64,000 nucleotides of DNA from Ipomoea triloba (taxonomy: Eukaryota > Streptophyta > Magnoliopsida > Solanales > Convolvulaceae), in assembly GCF_003576645.1 (NCBI RefSeq), contig NC_044916.1, forward strand, positions 35,512,718-35,576,717. Reading direction: 5' to 3'. The notes under the pieces are model-generated. The model worked only from the letters and a program-made list of their open reading frames with translations, did not search any database and was not told the origin of the DNA. Position 1 is the stretch's first letter; each line of letters begins with the position of its first letter. The translations under genes and the position numbers were made by a program. Positions 51,716-61,914 of this stretch are shown piece by piece.

Positions 51716-54700
51716 AAACATTTGCTGCTTTAGTATATCACTGTTTTACTAAACAATAAAAGATATGTATTCTGGTCAACCTTCTTTTTTCAGTTACAAA
51801 GAATATTTCCATCTTCTGTTCTTTTGTGCCTAATAATCTTTCTTCCCCCCAACCTAAATTTATACTTGGTTAATAACCATTTTAACTGGTAGCAGGAAGG
51901 CTCTGTGCAACCTGAACTTTACTCTGACTCGGATGGTAGCGGAAGCGGGAGTGAAGAACTTACTGATGATGATGGAAGTTATGAAGGTAGTGATTATGAT
52001 GATGAAGGAGAAGAAGAATGTGAAGAAGATGATGGCGATGATGCTGATGAGGGCTCTGATGCAGACATCATAGAAGATTCTGAGCGTGCATCTAATGCTA
52101 CCAGTGAGACTGGAAATGACGGTGCTAGTAAGGTTTGTTGAAATTTCCCTCAGAGCATCTACCAGACATAGATGGATATGAAATCATCCCTGACACCCCT
52201 TTCACTGATTATATATTCTGGTTCCCTCATTGCATTACCATCTTTGCAAAACCCCAGTATGCATCTTTATGCTTGAGAGTCCTGTAGCTTGGACTTGTTT
52301 TTATTTTTTTTTTAATACTTCAGATGGGATCTGATGCCATACATGGCAAAATATCCGACAATCTAAATTTGAGAACATTAAAAAATTAACTAATATAACA
52401 GCTTAACTAATTTCAAGAAAGGCATGAGTGTTGCCTATCGAGAACAAATCAAGCAAAAATAGATTAAGATGGTTTCAATATGCTTCATGTAAGGCATGTA
52501 TTCTGAAACTTTCTTGGATTGAAGCAATTTAGAAACATTTCCTACAGTGAAATTCATGTAGCTGAATAATAGTGAAATTCATGTAGCTGCAGTGCTGCAC
52601 CAACTAAATTAGAATTAGGACCTAATTGAGTTGAGTTGTGTGCAGCCACCAAGTCATCCTGGATGGTATAACCTGGTATCTCTCTTGAAGAATAGCAGTA
52701 ATTTAAGCCCTTTACCACCATATAAATATTTCAATTTTGGTAGAAGTGTTTGTTCACAGTTAAAATGTTTCTCAGACTTGTGCTAAACTTTTTCCAATGC
52801 TTTCTGTTGAGTGTCCAATATTCAGTTTCTTTTGTTTATTCCATTTTCCTTTATATGTCAACCATAGCCTTTTATATCTCAACCACAGCCTTTTATTCAT
52901 CCCCCAGCCATCTCCCTGTCTCTAAAACTAGTAAACTTATTCTGCTATACTGAAGATGCAGGTCTCCAGTCCTAGGTCACCTGAATTAGGCAATGCTCTT
53001 GAAACAAAGGGAAGGATAGACAGTACTGAATCCAATGCTGAAAGTTCTGACATGTCCCCTTCTCAAAATTCTAGAAATTATGCAACAGTGCCTGCTGTTC
53101 AGCGACAAGCCCTCTTGGGACGTGTTCCTGTTAGTATTACAGTCTCTTTTAGATAACATATACCTTTCCAATGCAGACTTGTTCTCATTTCTATGTCACT
53201 TCAAGTTCTCATTTACTATTTTACTTGGGTATATATATCATCAGTTTTTTTCCTTAATGTTAAACTATTTTCTAGTTAAGTCTCTACATTTGAAATGCTT
53301 TTAATAGAATTGTTACTCATGTTCTTTTCTTTTGTTTCTTGAACACAGGGCAAGAAGAAGAAATCCATCGATGCTGTTGGTATCGCCCATGATGATGAGT
53401 AAGTGACTCCCTTGCAATCTGTCAAATTATAAGGCAAAACATTTCTGTTACTTTATAGACATGAACTCAGACTCATTTACAGCTCACAGCTCTTGTTCTT
53501 ATTATTTTGGGATTACCCAGCTTGATGCCTGGGCCTTTCGCATTGGGGCAGACCAAATGTTATTTGCTTTACAACCTTTTCTCTATCTACAAAAATTTGG
53601 TGTTGATTACTTTTGTCTTCACCTAGATCTTTTTGGACTAGATTACCTACTAGGATAACATACTGTAGGTTGGATGCCCTGTTTTGGATAATAGAATTTG
53701 GTAAATTTCAGATTGTGTTATGATTCCATCTTGATATTGCATGCAATATTTAGAATGAGACGTGCTTCATGCATCATCTCTCTTTCAAAAAAAATCTGCA
53801 AACTGACTTCCTTTCGTATCATCTGCACCAATATATTTGACAAATTATTCTGGTATCCTGTTGTTTCATTCTTCTTAGTGCTGAACTCGAGAGGCTTGAG
53901 GCCACCAAAACTGACTTACAAAACAGAATCGCTGAGGAGGTATCATAATCATTTTTCATATGGAGTATCCACACTCTTTATCTTGATTATATGTTTTTCT
54001 TGTTCATTTTTGGTATCATAATTTTTATCTTGTCTTGATAGGCTAAGGTGAATCAAGTTCTACAAGAAGGTATGGAGAAACGAAGGGGTACTTTGCATGA
54101 GCGTCGTCTAGCTCTTGAGAAGGAAGTATGTTCTTGATCTGGTACTTTTGCTTTTTTAGTTTCTAGATGAGTGCTTTTTTAGTTAATAATTTTTTCTATA
54201 CATATATAAAATAGAACTCACTTTGAGGTTGCATTAAACCCTTGGGCATGCTAAAGTGATATATATTGATGCTTACAACTAAGTTTTGTAGACTGGTGCA
54301 ATGCCATGATGAAATGAAAACTTACATTAGCTTTAAAACACATTAAAGCATATTTGACTGCAGGAATTTCCCTGACTAACATTGCACCTTCAATCAGGAA
54401 TTGTTTGAGGAAACAAAAAATAGCATTGTCTTTGATTTGCACATCTCTTTGGTATCAGTCGAGTCCCTTTTGAAAGCCTCTAACAACAGTTACTGTTTGC
54501 ACAATGTGGTCAAATATCTTATCATTTATCTTCCCACTTACATCTGTACTGTGCCATATTAGTGGATTATTTTTTTGTTGTGAGAAATTTAGCCAACTGC
54601 CTTCTTGGTACATGGAGCCTCTGCATTGACTTGCTTTAATATCCCATTCATTTTTGTGTAAGAAATTCTTGACATGCGTACTCTTTAGCTTTAGGATCAT

Positions 54701-55864
54701 TTTTCTGGTTTTTGATGCTGTCTTCCCTTTTGTAATTCTGATACCCTGATCAAACTGTCACAGAGTCTGTTTTGATTGCTCTTTTTGTCTAGTAGATTTG
54801 AAATCTTTAAACTTTTGACATGGACAGGTGGCAAGGCTTCAGGAACTGTTGGAGAAGGAACAGGAGTTGAGGATGATATTTGCAGCTCAACTTACTAATC
54901 CTCAACAGTCCATCCCTTCCACTATAAACAAAACTGTCAGTTTAACTCCATCTCTGGCATATGTTATATTATATCCTATTATGCTGGTAACAATAATCTT
55001 CTTTGTTGCAATAGGTGAAAACAAAGCTTGAGGAGATTGCTCAAATTGAGGTAGATGTTATGAATTTGAAACAGAAGGCTGCTGATATCGAAGCGGAACT
55101 CAACAAACAGCGGGAACAAAATATGAAATATCATACCGATGCAGGCATTCCACATCAAAAACTAAATTATCAAGGAAAACTGTAAGTGTCTTTTTTGGGA
55201 CAAAGTCTCTATCTGATTACGCTTTACATGCTTTGCCACTCTATTCTCTTGTTCGTTAAGGCCTCTTCAGCCTTCTACCCTCCCAAATAGAAAATCCCAT
55301 CTTTAAAAAAATGAAAGAAATATGGATGAAATGGCATTCTATTTTCATCTGCTTATATTTGGTTTTGGTGATTTTCCATGGTTATCTGGCTTCAGAAAGG
55401 ACAAAGCAGAGGGTGACAAGGACAAGGACAAGAAAAATGATTTTCAGCTGGCAGTTAATAAACCACTGCTGAATTTTAACTCTCCCGCAGCATCATTCGC
55501 TGCCTCTGTGGAATCTCTGCTGGCTACTAGTAGGCCTGCAACTATTCCCAAGAAATCTGGTTCAAAAACTGAGGTATTTTTGTTAATATCATTTTGTAGG
55601 TTATTACAGCACCACTTTAAGCTCCCAGTTTCTGTGAAGTTAACAGTTTTCATCTTTGATTGTCAGGGGGCTACTACTACTTCAGCACTGTCAAAGCTAA
55701 CAAATCGGCTCAACTTCTTGAAGGAGCAATCACTCCAACCTCCAGAAAAACCAGGCCAAAACAATACGGACCGAGAAAAATCAGAAAGCAGCAGCAGCAG
55801 CAGCAGCGGCGGCGCCCCTGATAGAACCCGAAATAAGGTCTCCCCTAGGACAGGCCCCAGATGA
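42925..55864 (+). CDS. PH-domain RhoGAP, REN1/PHGAP family (799 aa, 22 exons)
   Basis: Exons: 42925-42954, 43078-43143, 43340-43376, 44302-44378, 44946-45016, 45149-45227, 45531-45666, 46359-46478, 47447-47524, 48472-48527, 48621-48690, 49600-49684, 50043-50286, 51896-52132, 52962-53129, 53349-53398, 53879-53939, 54042-54125, 54828-54935, 55015-55181, 55396-55573, 55667-55864. Phases join to 800 codons. PH domain about 33-165 (VYKTGPLFISSKG, TSWKKRWFVLTRTSLVFF, ETLEDLLEWKTAL). RhoGAP domain about 187-385 with the catalytic Arg214 in EGILRQ and ENRMSTSAVAACMAPLLLRP. An acidic Asp/Glu/Ser region (about 390-445), a coiled coil (about 536-675) and a Ser-rich tail follow. Such proteins inactivate ROP GTPases at the plasma membrane to focus polarity, for example in pollen tubes. 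The gene contains a 394-N gap in intron 9. Arabidopsis REN1 is longer, so the subtype is open. Confidence 0.93.
47801..48250. other. Assembly gap with poly-C edges in RhoGAP intron 9
   Basis: 394 Ns (47835-48228) flanked by long C runs on both sides. The neighbouring exons 9 and 10 join in frame, so no exon is lost. The proline-rich ORFs here are only the C runs and Ns. Confidence 0.95.
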
Positions 55865-57369
55865 TAAACCGTTTATCTGACGGATTAGCCACATGTATGT
55901 ATTATCTGATGGATTGTTGGAGGACAATAACACCAGAGGATGATAAACAAGCTTTCCAAATGTGTCCTTGGCCTGCTGCAGCGGATCAGCTGGTTGGGAC
56001 TTGGGAGCAAAGGTAGTGCTGCTATTGTATAGGTTTCTATTGCCAAAATAGAGAATCTATCAATTTTTTTAAAAGTAATGTATAGTGGCTCATTAGAACT
56101 CACTCATCCGCAATCTTTGTTCCCCCTAGAAGCTTAAAACCACTGACATAAATCTTTACAAAGAATTTTACCTATTTATTTATTAATTTATTTCGTTTAA
56201 TTGTAAAGAACATGGATTTCTCCCTCTCGGGATGGTTTGAGAGCAAAATTCAATAAGGTTTTTGCTTCATTCTCTTGTAAAAGTACATTACTGTCTAACA
56301 GTGTGTAGTTACTACATTCTCAATTTGATGGGGTATGCACATAATGGTAGAGAAGGTAGTAGTGGCCAAAAGTCCTCCCCATTCATGGCAGATGTAGTAT
56401 TGGTTGGTAAGTGCTACCATAGTGGTTATAATGAAATAGGTTCAAAGATGAGCTGATAAAGGAAAGGTAAGCCCATGCTTGGCATTGAATTACACTACTA
56501 AAATATGGTATTAGAAACAAATATAACTCCATCCTGCATTATTATTTTAGGTTAAAGAAATGGACGGTTAATTTTGTCTCAGGATTATTTTTTTTCTTCC
56601 TAAAATTCATGAAATTAAAATCCTAGGAGGACATGAGATTCTAATTCCGTTCCAACCAAACGAATGAATTTTGTTACATTCGGAATTAGGTGGGAACTAA
56701 GTGAAAATTGAATTGTAATTCTCTCCCACTAATGTGCTTCTAAATTGTAATCTTTAAATTTGGTGGGGCGAGGACAGCTTCATGCGAGGACAGAACGACT
56801 GCTTTTCAATTTTGGTGGGGCTAGGACAAAACAACTTCTTTTCAATTTTAGTGGGGCTATGCCAGAGAAAAAAATCATCTTTACAAGAGGTCACTTCATC
56901 TTTTCTGGCTCTCTCTTCCACTTGAGCTAAATTTATTTAAAAAGTTGAACAAAACATTGATGAGATGCCCTTAATATGACGGATACTAATAAATTGCTTT
57001 TTTTTTTCTTCATATGAATCTCAATTCAAGTGTTTATGTAAAAATTTTATGGTAAAAATAAAAATTCTGAGTAAAACTATTTTCCATACTTTAATGACTT
57101 CTGGTAACCTGTCGTCATGTGACTATACAAGAATCTGTGGATGCATGGTGAAGGACAGCCAGCATACTAAAGCAGACTACTTTTTTTTTTTTTTTTTTTG
57201 GTTCCGATCCCTATTTGCTTCCCCCACCCCCATAATCATCACGTCTCCAATTTTACTCTCTCACTTGCTTTTCAATCAACTCGCCGCTGTTTCTCAGTTC
57301 CACACTTCACTTCTCGCTCGCAAATTTCACTGTGTTCTCTGTTACAACACTCGCGCTTGCTTCCTAAAA
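55865..57369. other. Intergenic
   Basis: RhoGAP 3' UTR, then AT-rich DNA with a partial MITE relative at about 56590-56710 (CGTTCCAACCAAACG) and a tandem ATTTTGGTGGGGCTAGGAC-like repeat near 56755-56865. The last 150 bp is the likely 5' UTR of the next gene. No gene is seen. Confidence 0.45.
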
Positions 57370-58632
57370 ATGGGCTCTGTATCGCTAAAAATCGGAGACG
57401 GCACAGCAAGATTCAAGAACAGGGCTTCCGTTTGCTCCTCAGCCGTAAATGTCCTTATGATCTGCTCGGTACTCACCACAAATCTCTTTGCTTTTTACGC
57501 TTTCACACACGCGCCCAAGCCCCATCAAACCCATCTCCTACTTCACCAGACCCACAAGAACATCTCCCTCATCTCCGAGCAAGTCTCCTTGATTCTCAGG
57601 GAGATCGATTCCTCTCAGAAGAAGCTTGCCCAGGTGCAGAAACAGCTCCTAGGGTATGAAAGCATTGATCTTTCCAGACCCAATGTTGCTGCTGAGCTGA
57701 GGGCTTTTTTGCTTCACCACCAGCTCCCTCTGGGCAAAGATTCAAGAACTGGGATCACTGAAATGGTGGCTGCTGTGGGCCATTCTTGTGAAAAATCTGT
57801 AGATTTGCTGTCACAGTTCATGAACTATAAGGTCAGTGGGGCTTGTCCGGATGATTGGAGTCTTGGGCAGAAGCTGATTTTGAGGGGCTGTGAGCCTTTG
57901 CCAAGGAGGAGGTGCTTTTCCAAGACTATACCTAAGGTGGGTTTACAACCTTTTCCTATTTCTCTTTGGAAGAACACTAGTGAAAAGATTTATAGTTGGA
58001 GTGGCCTTGCTTGCAAGAACTTTGCTTGTTTGAATTCCAAGAAATTGAACAGAGATTGTGCTGGTTGCTTTGATATAATTAGTGGGTATGAGACTCAGAA
58101 ATATGTTAAGGCTAGAGGGAAGAATGATTTTCTGCTTGATGATGTGCTCTCAATGGGAAATGGTGGAATCAGGATTGGGTTTGATATTGGTGGTGGCTCT
58201 GGAACTTTTGCTGCTAGAATGGCTGAGAGGAATTTGACTGTGGTGACTGCAGCTTTGAATATTGAAGCACCTTTCAATGAGTTCATTGCTTCAAGAGGGC
58301 TTTTTCCGCTTTATATAAGTTTGGATCATCGATTCCCCTTTTATGACAATGTGTTTGATCTGGTTCATGTGGGAAATGGACTGAATGTTGGTGGCCGCCC
58401 TGAGAAATTGGAATTCTTGATGTTTGACATTGATCGGGTTCTTAGGACCGGAGGGTTGTTTTGGTTGGATAACTTTTATTGTCAAAGTGATGATAAGAAA
58501 AAGGTTTTAACTCGGTTGATCGAGGCATTTGGATACAAGAAGTTAAAATGGGTTGTGGGAGAGAAGAGCAATGGGTCAGAAAAGTCGGAGGTGTACCTGT
58601 CTGCTGTCTTACAGAAACCAGTTAGAGCATAA
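57370..58632 (+). CDS. Membrane-anchored SAM-dependent methyltransferase-like protein (420 aa)
   Basis: Single exon. Although the frame is open further upstream, ATG 57370 (MGSVSLKIGD) is preferred because it is followed at once by a short basic segment and a transmembrane helix (about 24-46, SAVNVLMICSVLTTNLFAF), as expected of a type II signal anchor. After a coiled-coil-like stem comes CPDDWSLGQKLILRGCEPLP, then a Cys-containing middle part and a Rossmann-type SAM-binding motif, IGFDIGGGSGTFAARM (motif I, 269-284). Later blocks (FDLVHVGNGLNVG, FDIDRVLRTGGLFWLDN) follow the class I methyltransferase order. The likely site is the Golgi/endomembrane system. The family resembles Arabidopsis At3g27230/At5g40830, from memory. 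The acceptor substrate is unknown. Confidence 0.9.
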   Translation: MGSVSLKIGDGTARFKNRASVCSSAVNVLMICSVLTTNLFAFYAFTHAPKPHQTHLLLHQTHKNISLISEQVSLILREIDSSQKKLAQVQKQLLGYESIDLSRPNVAAELRAFLLHHQLPLGKDSRTGITEMVAAVGHSCEKSVDLLSQFMNYKVSGACPDDWSLGQKLILRGCEPLPRRRCFSKTIPKVGLQPFPISLWKNTSEKIYSWSGLACKNFACLNSKKLNRDCAGCFDIISGYETQKYVKARGKNDFLLDDVLSMGNGGIRIGFDIGGGSGTFAARMAERNLTVVTAALNIEAPFNEFIASRGLFPLYISLDHRFPFYDNVFDLVHVGNGLNVGGRPEKLEFLMFDIDRVLRTGGLFWLDNFYCQSDDKKKVLTRLIEAFGYKKLKWVVGEKSNGSEKSEVYLSAVLQKPVRA

Positions 58633-60156
58633 GTACATCGGGAGATCAGAGTAGTTTTGCTAGCAGTAAATTTCTATGCAATGCCGGGAGGTAACTATTC
58701 GTGTAATTTCAACATTTTAAACTCATGAATTTCTTTATAGCTTAAAATGAGTGATATGCAATGGCTATTATAAGGAAATGGTAAATTAACATCATAGGAT
58801 GACCAATTCTTCAATTTAGATGGTTTGAATTCTGAAAAACGATCTCACTTTTTCTACTATGGCTATAAGAATTGAATGGTTACAACATTTCAGTCTCATC
58901 TAATATGTCAAAACGTTATTGGTTTCATAGTTTGTATTTTGCAGAATGCAACTTACCAAAGTGATAATTGAACAAAATAAGTTGTGCTAAGATGCCACGA
59001 AGGCATAAATTGATTGTTATATTTCAGATTAATGCCTTATCAAATGTGTGAGTTTACCAGTTCACTTGTAGCTTTCTTATTGCTCTAGCCCGTGCTGCTT
59101 GTGTAATTGTGTGACTTAAAAATACTATTCATAAGAAATTAAGAACTCCTGGATCTCTACCTCCCCGTAGCTCCTGACTGAATTGTATAAACAACCTGCA
59201 TGATGAATAGCTTTAGATTCCACACTTCAAGATGTAGACGAGACTGGAGAAGAAACCTAGAAAGAATTACTTAACCATCACGATAGCCTACACTAACCCC
59301 CAAAAGTTCATCGAGCTGTGCATGAGATATCTGTGCTAGGGCCAGCCAGCCAGCCCAAGAGTGCAAGACCGGCTTGTTCCAATGTCATATAGGACTAGGA
59401 GCCAGAGGTCTAAAGGATTTGGGGAGTTTGACAGAGATTGTTAAGGGAGAATTGGTATTCTTGAGATTTTGTTGTAATCAACACTTGAGATCTCGTGGCT
59501 GAGTCATTTTTGTTCTTTGTGACATTAGAGTAAAACACACTTTTGTTCCCTTTGTCAGAGAACTATCCTTGTACTCAATATCCGTATGAATTACTTGTGT
59601 TCTTGTTTACATTGTTTGATTTATTCTCATAACCCTCATCTCCCATCAAACGCCCCCTAAAAAGAGCAAATTATTATTGATCCAATTATTAATCTTCATA
59701 ATGTGGTGGCACTACTTTTTCTTGGTGGATCTTTTAGCTTCTTCACCATATAATAAAACAATTTTTTTTTTCTGCTCAGATGCATCTTTCCAGACGAGCT
59801 TATGGAGAGTAGATTTGTGACAAGTGCTTATTGGTAAATTTTCAAAATGACATCTCCATGGTTTTCCCTCTGAAGTAGAGAGATTTGTGCCTGGCCAACC
59901 ACTCCCGTTGCAACCTCATATCTCTTTGTTATATGTTGTTAACCGAACAAGACAAATTAGTGTAGAGACACCCACCCACAAATATATAACCATAAAAAGA
60001 AAAAGAAAAAGAAAAAAACAAATAAAAAAACAAAACCCCTCCCTTCCTGTAGCTGTGCCTCCTCCTTACTTCTCTGATGAAATTTATTCAGAATTACTGC
60101 CAACCCAACATCAATCTGGAAACCTTAGAAAGGAAGGTGGAGTGTAAATTTAGGAA
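58633..60156. other. Intergenic
   Basis: AT-rich DNA between the two methyltransferase-like genes. The last 200 bp is likely 5' UTR of the next gene and includes an A/GAAAAA-rich stretch near 59995-60030. No gene is seen. Confidence 0.45.
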
Positions 60157-60267
60157 ATGGAGATGCAGAGATTGCGAGAACTGTTATTACTCTGGTTAAG
60201 GTTGCAAAATAACCGATTTGCACTTGTGGGCGGTAATCACACTGCTTCCAGGTTTTGCACTCGCTAA
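60157..60267 (+). CDS. Upstream ORF, 36-residue candidate regulatory peptide
   Basis: ATG 60157 to TAA 60265-60267 encodes 36 residues starting MEMQRLRELLLLW and ending ALVGGNHTASRFCTR. It lies in the 5' leader, 216 bp before the main ATG (60484), and no other ATG intervenes. Plants have conserved-peptide uORFs whose C-terminal residues stall ribosomes and repress the main ORF. This methyltransferase-like family includes Arabidopsis members with such uORFs (from memory, At3g53400 and At5g03190). The peptide's conservation was not tested here. It is too short for a routine ORF cut-off. Confidence 0.6.
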   Translation: MEMQRLRELLLLWLRLQNNRFALVGGNHTASRFCTR

Positions 60268-61355
60268 TCTTTCCATTTTTTTTTGCATCCTTCAACTCCA
60301 ATTTTGTTCTTAGTTAAATAAATTTGCCTACTTTCTTCTCCTACCATCTCTCAAGTCCCCTAAAGATCTGTAGTCTTTGTTTCCTCCGATTTCATATAAA
60401 AAGTTCTCATTTCAAGATTCTCTTTCAATTCCTCCTGTTTTCTTCTGAGCCTGTTTAATCCCAGAGATTCGAGTTTTAAAGCAATGGATCTTCTGTTTGG
60501 TTTTCAACCAAAACCTCAGGATAAAACGAAGATCCTGCAGATTGATGATGGAGATGCCCATTTCTTGGCGATTAGATTGCATACTTCTTGGATTCTGAAA
60601 TTGTTGGGTGCTGTAATTTTGGCGTTGGTTATTGTCTCTTTTCCCTGGCTTAAAACAATGATTGGAGAATCATGGCATGAAAATGGGAACATTTCTGATG
60701 CTCAAATGGTGTTTGATCCTATCAGTGTGGATCTATTGCCTCTTGTCTTTCATGATCTGGCCAATGAAGGCCTTCTCAGACAGGGCGATCGAGCCCTTTT
60801 TGTCAGCAGCAATGGCGACGAGGAAGCCATTTATGGTTCTCGAGTCATTTCTGATTATAACATGGATTTGGTCTCTGTTTCAGACATCCAGCGCCAAAGG
60901 TTGATCCCAGAGGAGACATATGATTTCGCATTTGCCCATGGCTTGACAGCAACCTCGGATTTCGTGAACCGGGCTCTTAAGGTAGGTGGAATTGTTGTTC
61001 TGCAGGTCACTGACAACCCTGCCGTGGGGTTCCAGAAGCCTGGGAACTTGAGGATTGTCTACCTCAGGAAATTCGAATCCGCCATGATTGTAACCATGAA
61101 GAAAACAGGCGCCAATTCCACCCTGCTGGAGATTGAATCAGAAGCCAGAGTGGCGGCGCTCAAGAATCTTGAAGATGTCCTCTTGGAACCGCCCCGAGCA
61201 GCCTCGGGCAAATCCAGCTCCTACATCAAGAGAACCCGGTATCTCCCCGACCTGATGGGCGTCTCCCTCGAAAGCTACCCCCGCCGAGTGTTCATCGACG
61301 CCAGCCTGCGCGGCAACAACGACGCCTCCGCCTGGTTCACAAACCACTACCCTTC

Positions 61356-61389
61356 AGGAAACTCCAAATTCGAGGAAACTCCAAATTCG
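61356..61389. repeat. 17-bp tandem duplication in coding sequence
   Basis: AGGAAACTCCAAATTCG occurs twice in a row. One extra copy adds 17 bases, shifting the frame by two. With one copy the reading NSKFEIFQ joins the downstream exon in phase. Confidence 0.85.
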
Positions 61390-61393
61390 AGAT

Positions 61394-61628
61394 ATTCCAG
61401 GTAGGTAGGGATGTCAATCAGGCCATCTCGTTCAATTTCAAAGCCCTAAAATTTTTTGTACCTTATTGGGATAGTTTATCAGTTTTGGACTAAGATTGAC
61501 ATTCCTAATTCCAGGTCAAGGCAGTGCCTCTCGGGCCATCTTATTGAGTTTTGAGCCCTAAAATTTTTTGTATCTTATTGGGACAGTTTATCAGTTTCGA
61601 ACTAAGATTGACATTCCTAATTCCAGGT
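61394..61628. repeat. Target-like ATTCCAGGT flanks around the intron-like insert
   Basis: ATTCCAGGT occurs at 61394-61402, 61508-61516 and 61620-61628. The first and last border the insert and hold a CAG|GT, giving the splice sites CAG|GTAGGT and TTCCAG|GTC. The middle one marks a second internal unit. Confidence 0.8.
61402..61619. mobile_element. hAT-like MITE, one complete and one partial unit, acting as an intron
   Basis: Unit 1 (61402-61507) has inverted ends TAGGGATGTCAATC and GATTGACATTCCTA (13 of 14 match) and an 8-9-bp target duplication. Unit 2 (61517-61619) is a tandem copy of unit 1's interior joined to a piece like the flanking coding DNA (AAGGCAGTGCC). Both units share CCCTAAAATTTTTTGTA and the GTTTATCAGTTT region. 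Together they lie between a good 5' and 3' splice site, so removal restores the coding joint. Confidence 0.75.
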
Positions 61629-61914
61629 CGAGGCAGTGGCAGAGGCCTCGGGTGGTGGTGAGGAAGTTCCGGTGATCAGCATGTCGGATTGGGTGGGGAA
61701 GAACGTGGAGGAGAAGGATTATGTGGTGATGAAAACAGAAGTGGAAGTGGTGAGGAGCAGAGCAATCAAGTTGGTGGATGAACTTTTCTTGGAATGCAAG
61801 CATCAAGGGATAAAGAAAGGTGGTGAGAAAAACAGGAGGGCATATTGGGAATGTTTAGCTTTGTATGGTTTACTCAGGGATGAGGGTGTTGCTGTGCACC
61901 AATGGTGGGGTTGA

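Larger units (their letters stand above)
60484..61914 (+). pseudogene. Anchored methyltransferase-like protein, frame broken near its end
   Basis: Exon 1 is 60484-61400 and exon 2 is 61627-61914. Exon 1 has an N-terminal transmembrane helix (about 36-56, ILKLLGAVILALVIVSFPWL) and a degenerate Rossmann-like segment (GDRALFVSSNGDEEAIYGSR, SDFVNRALKVGGIVVLQV). The usual glycine-rich SAM motif is weak, so activity is doubtful. A 17-bp tandem duplication (about 61356-61389) shifts the frame: the present reading ends at a TAG at 61402-61404, after 306 residues. Exon 2 (VEAVAEASGG... to HQWWG, 95 residues) is open and matches the normal C-terminus of the family. The two are separated by a transposon that looks like a new intron (see 61402-61619). 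If the duplication is an assembly error the gene would be intact at about 395 residues. Confidence 0.75.

Noticed and set aside
61636..61914. An independent small gene starting MAEASGGGEE
   Set aside because: It is the C-terminal exon of the methyltransferase-like gene, separated by the MITE.
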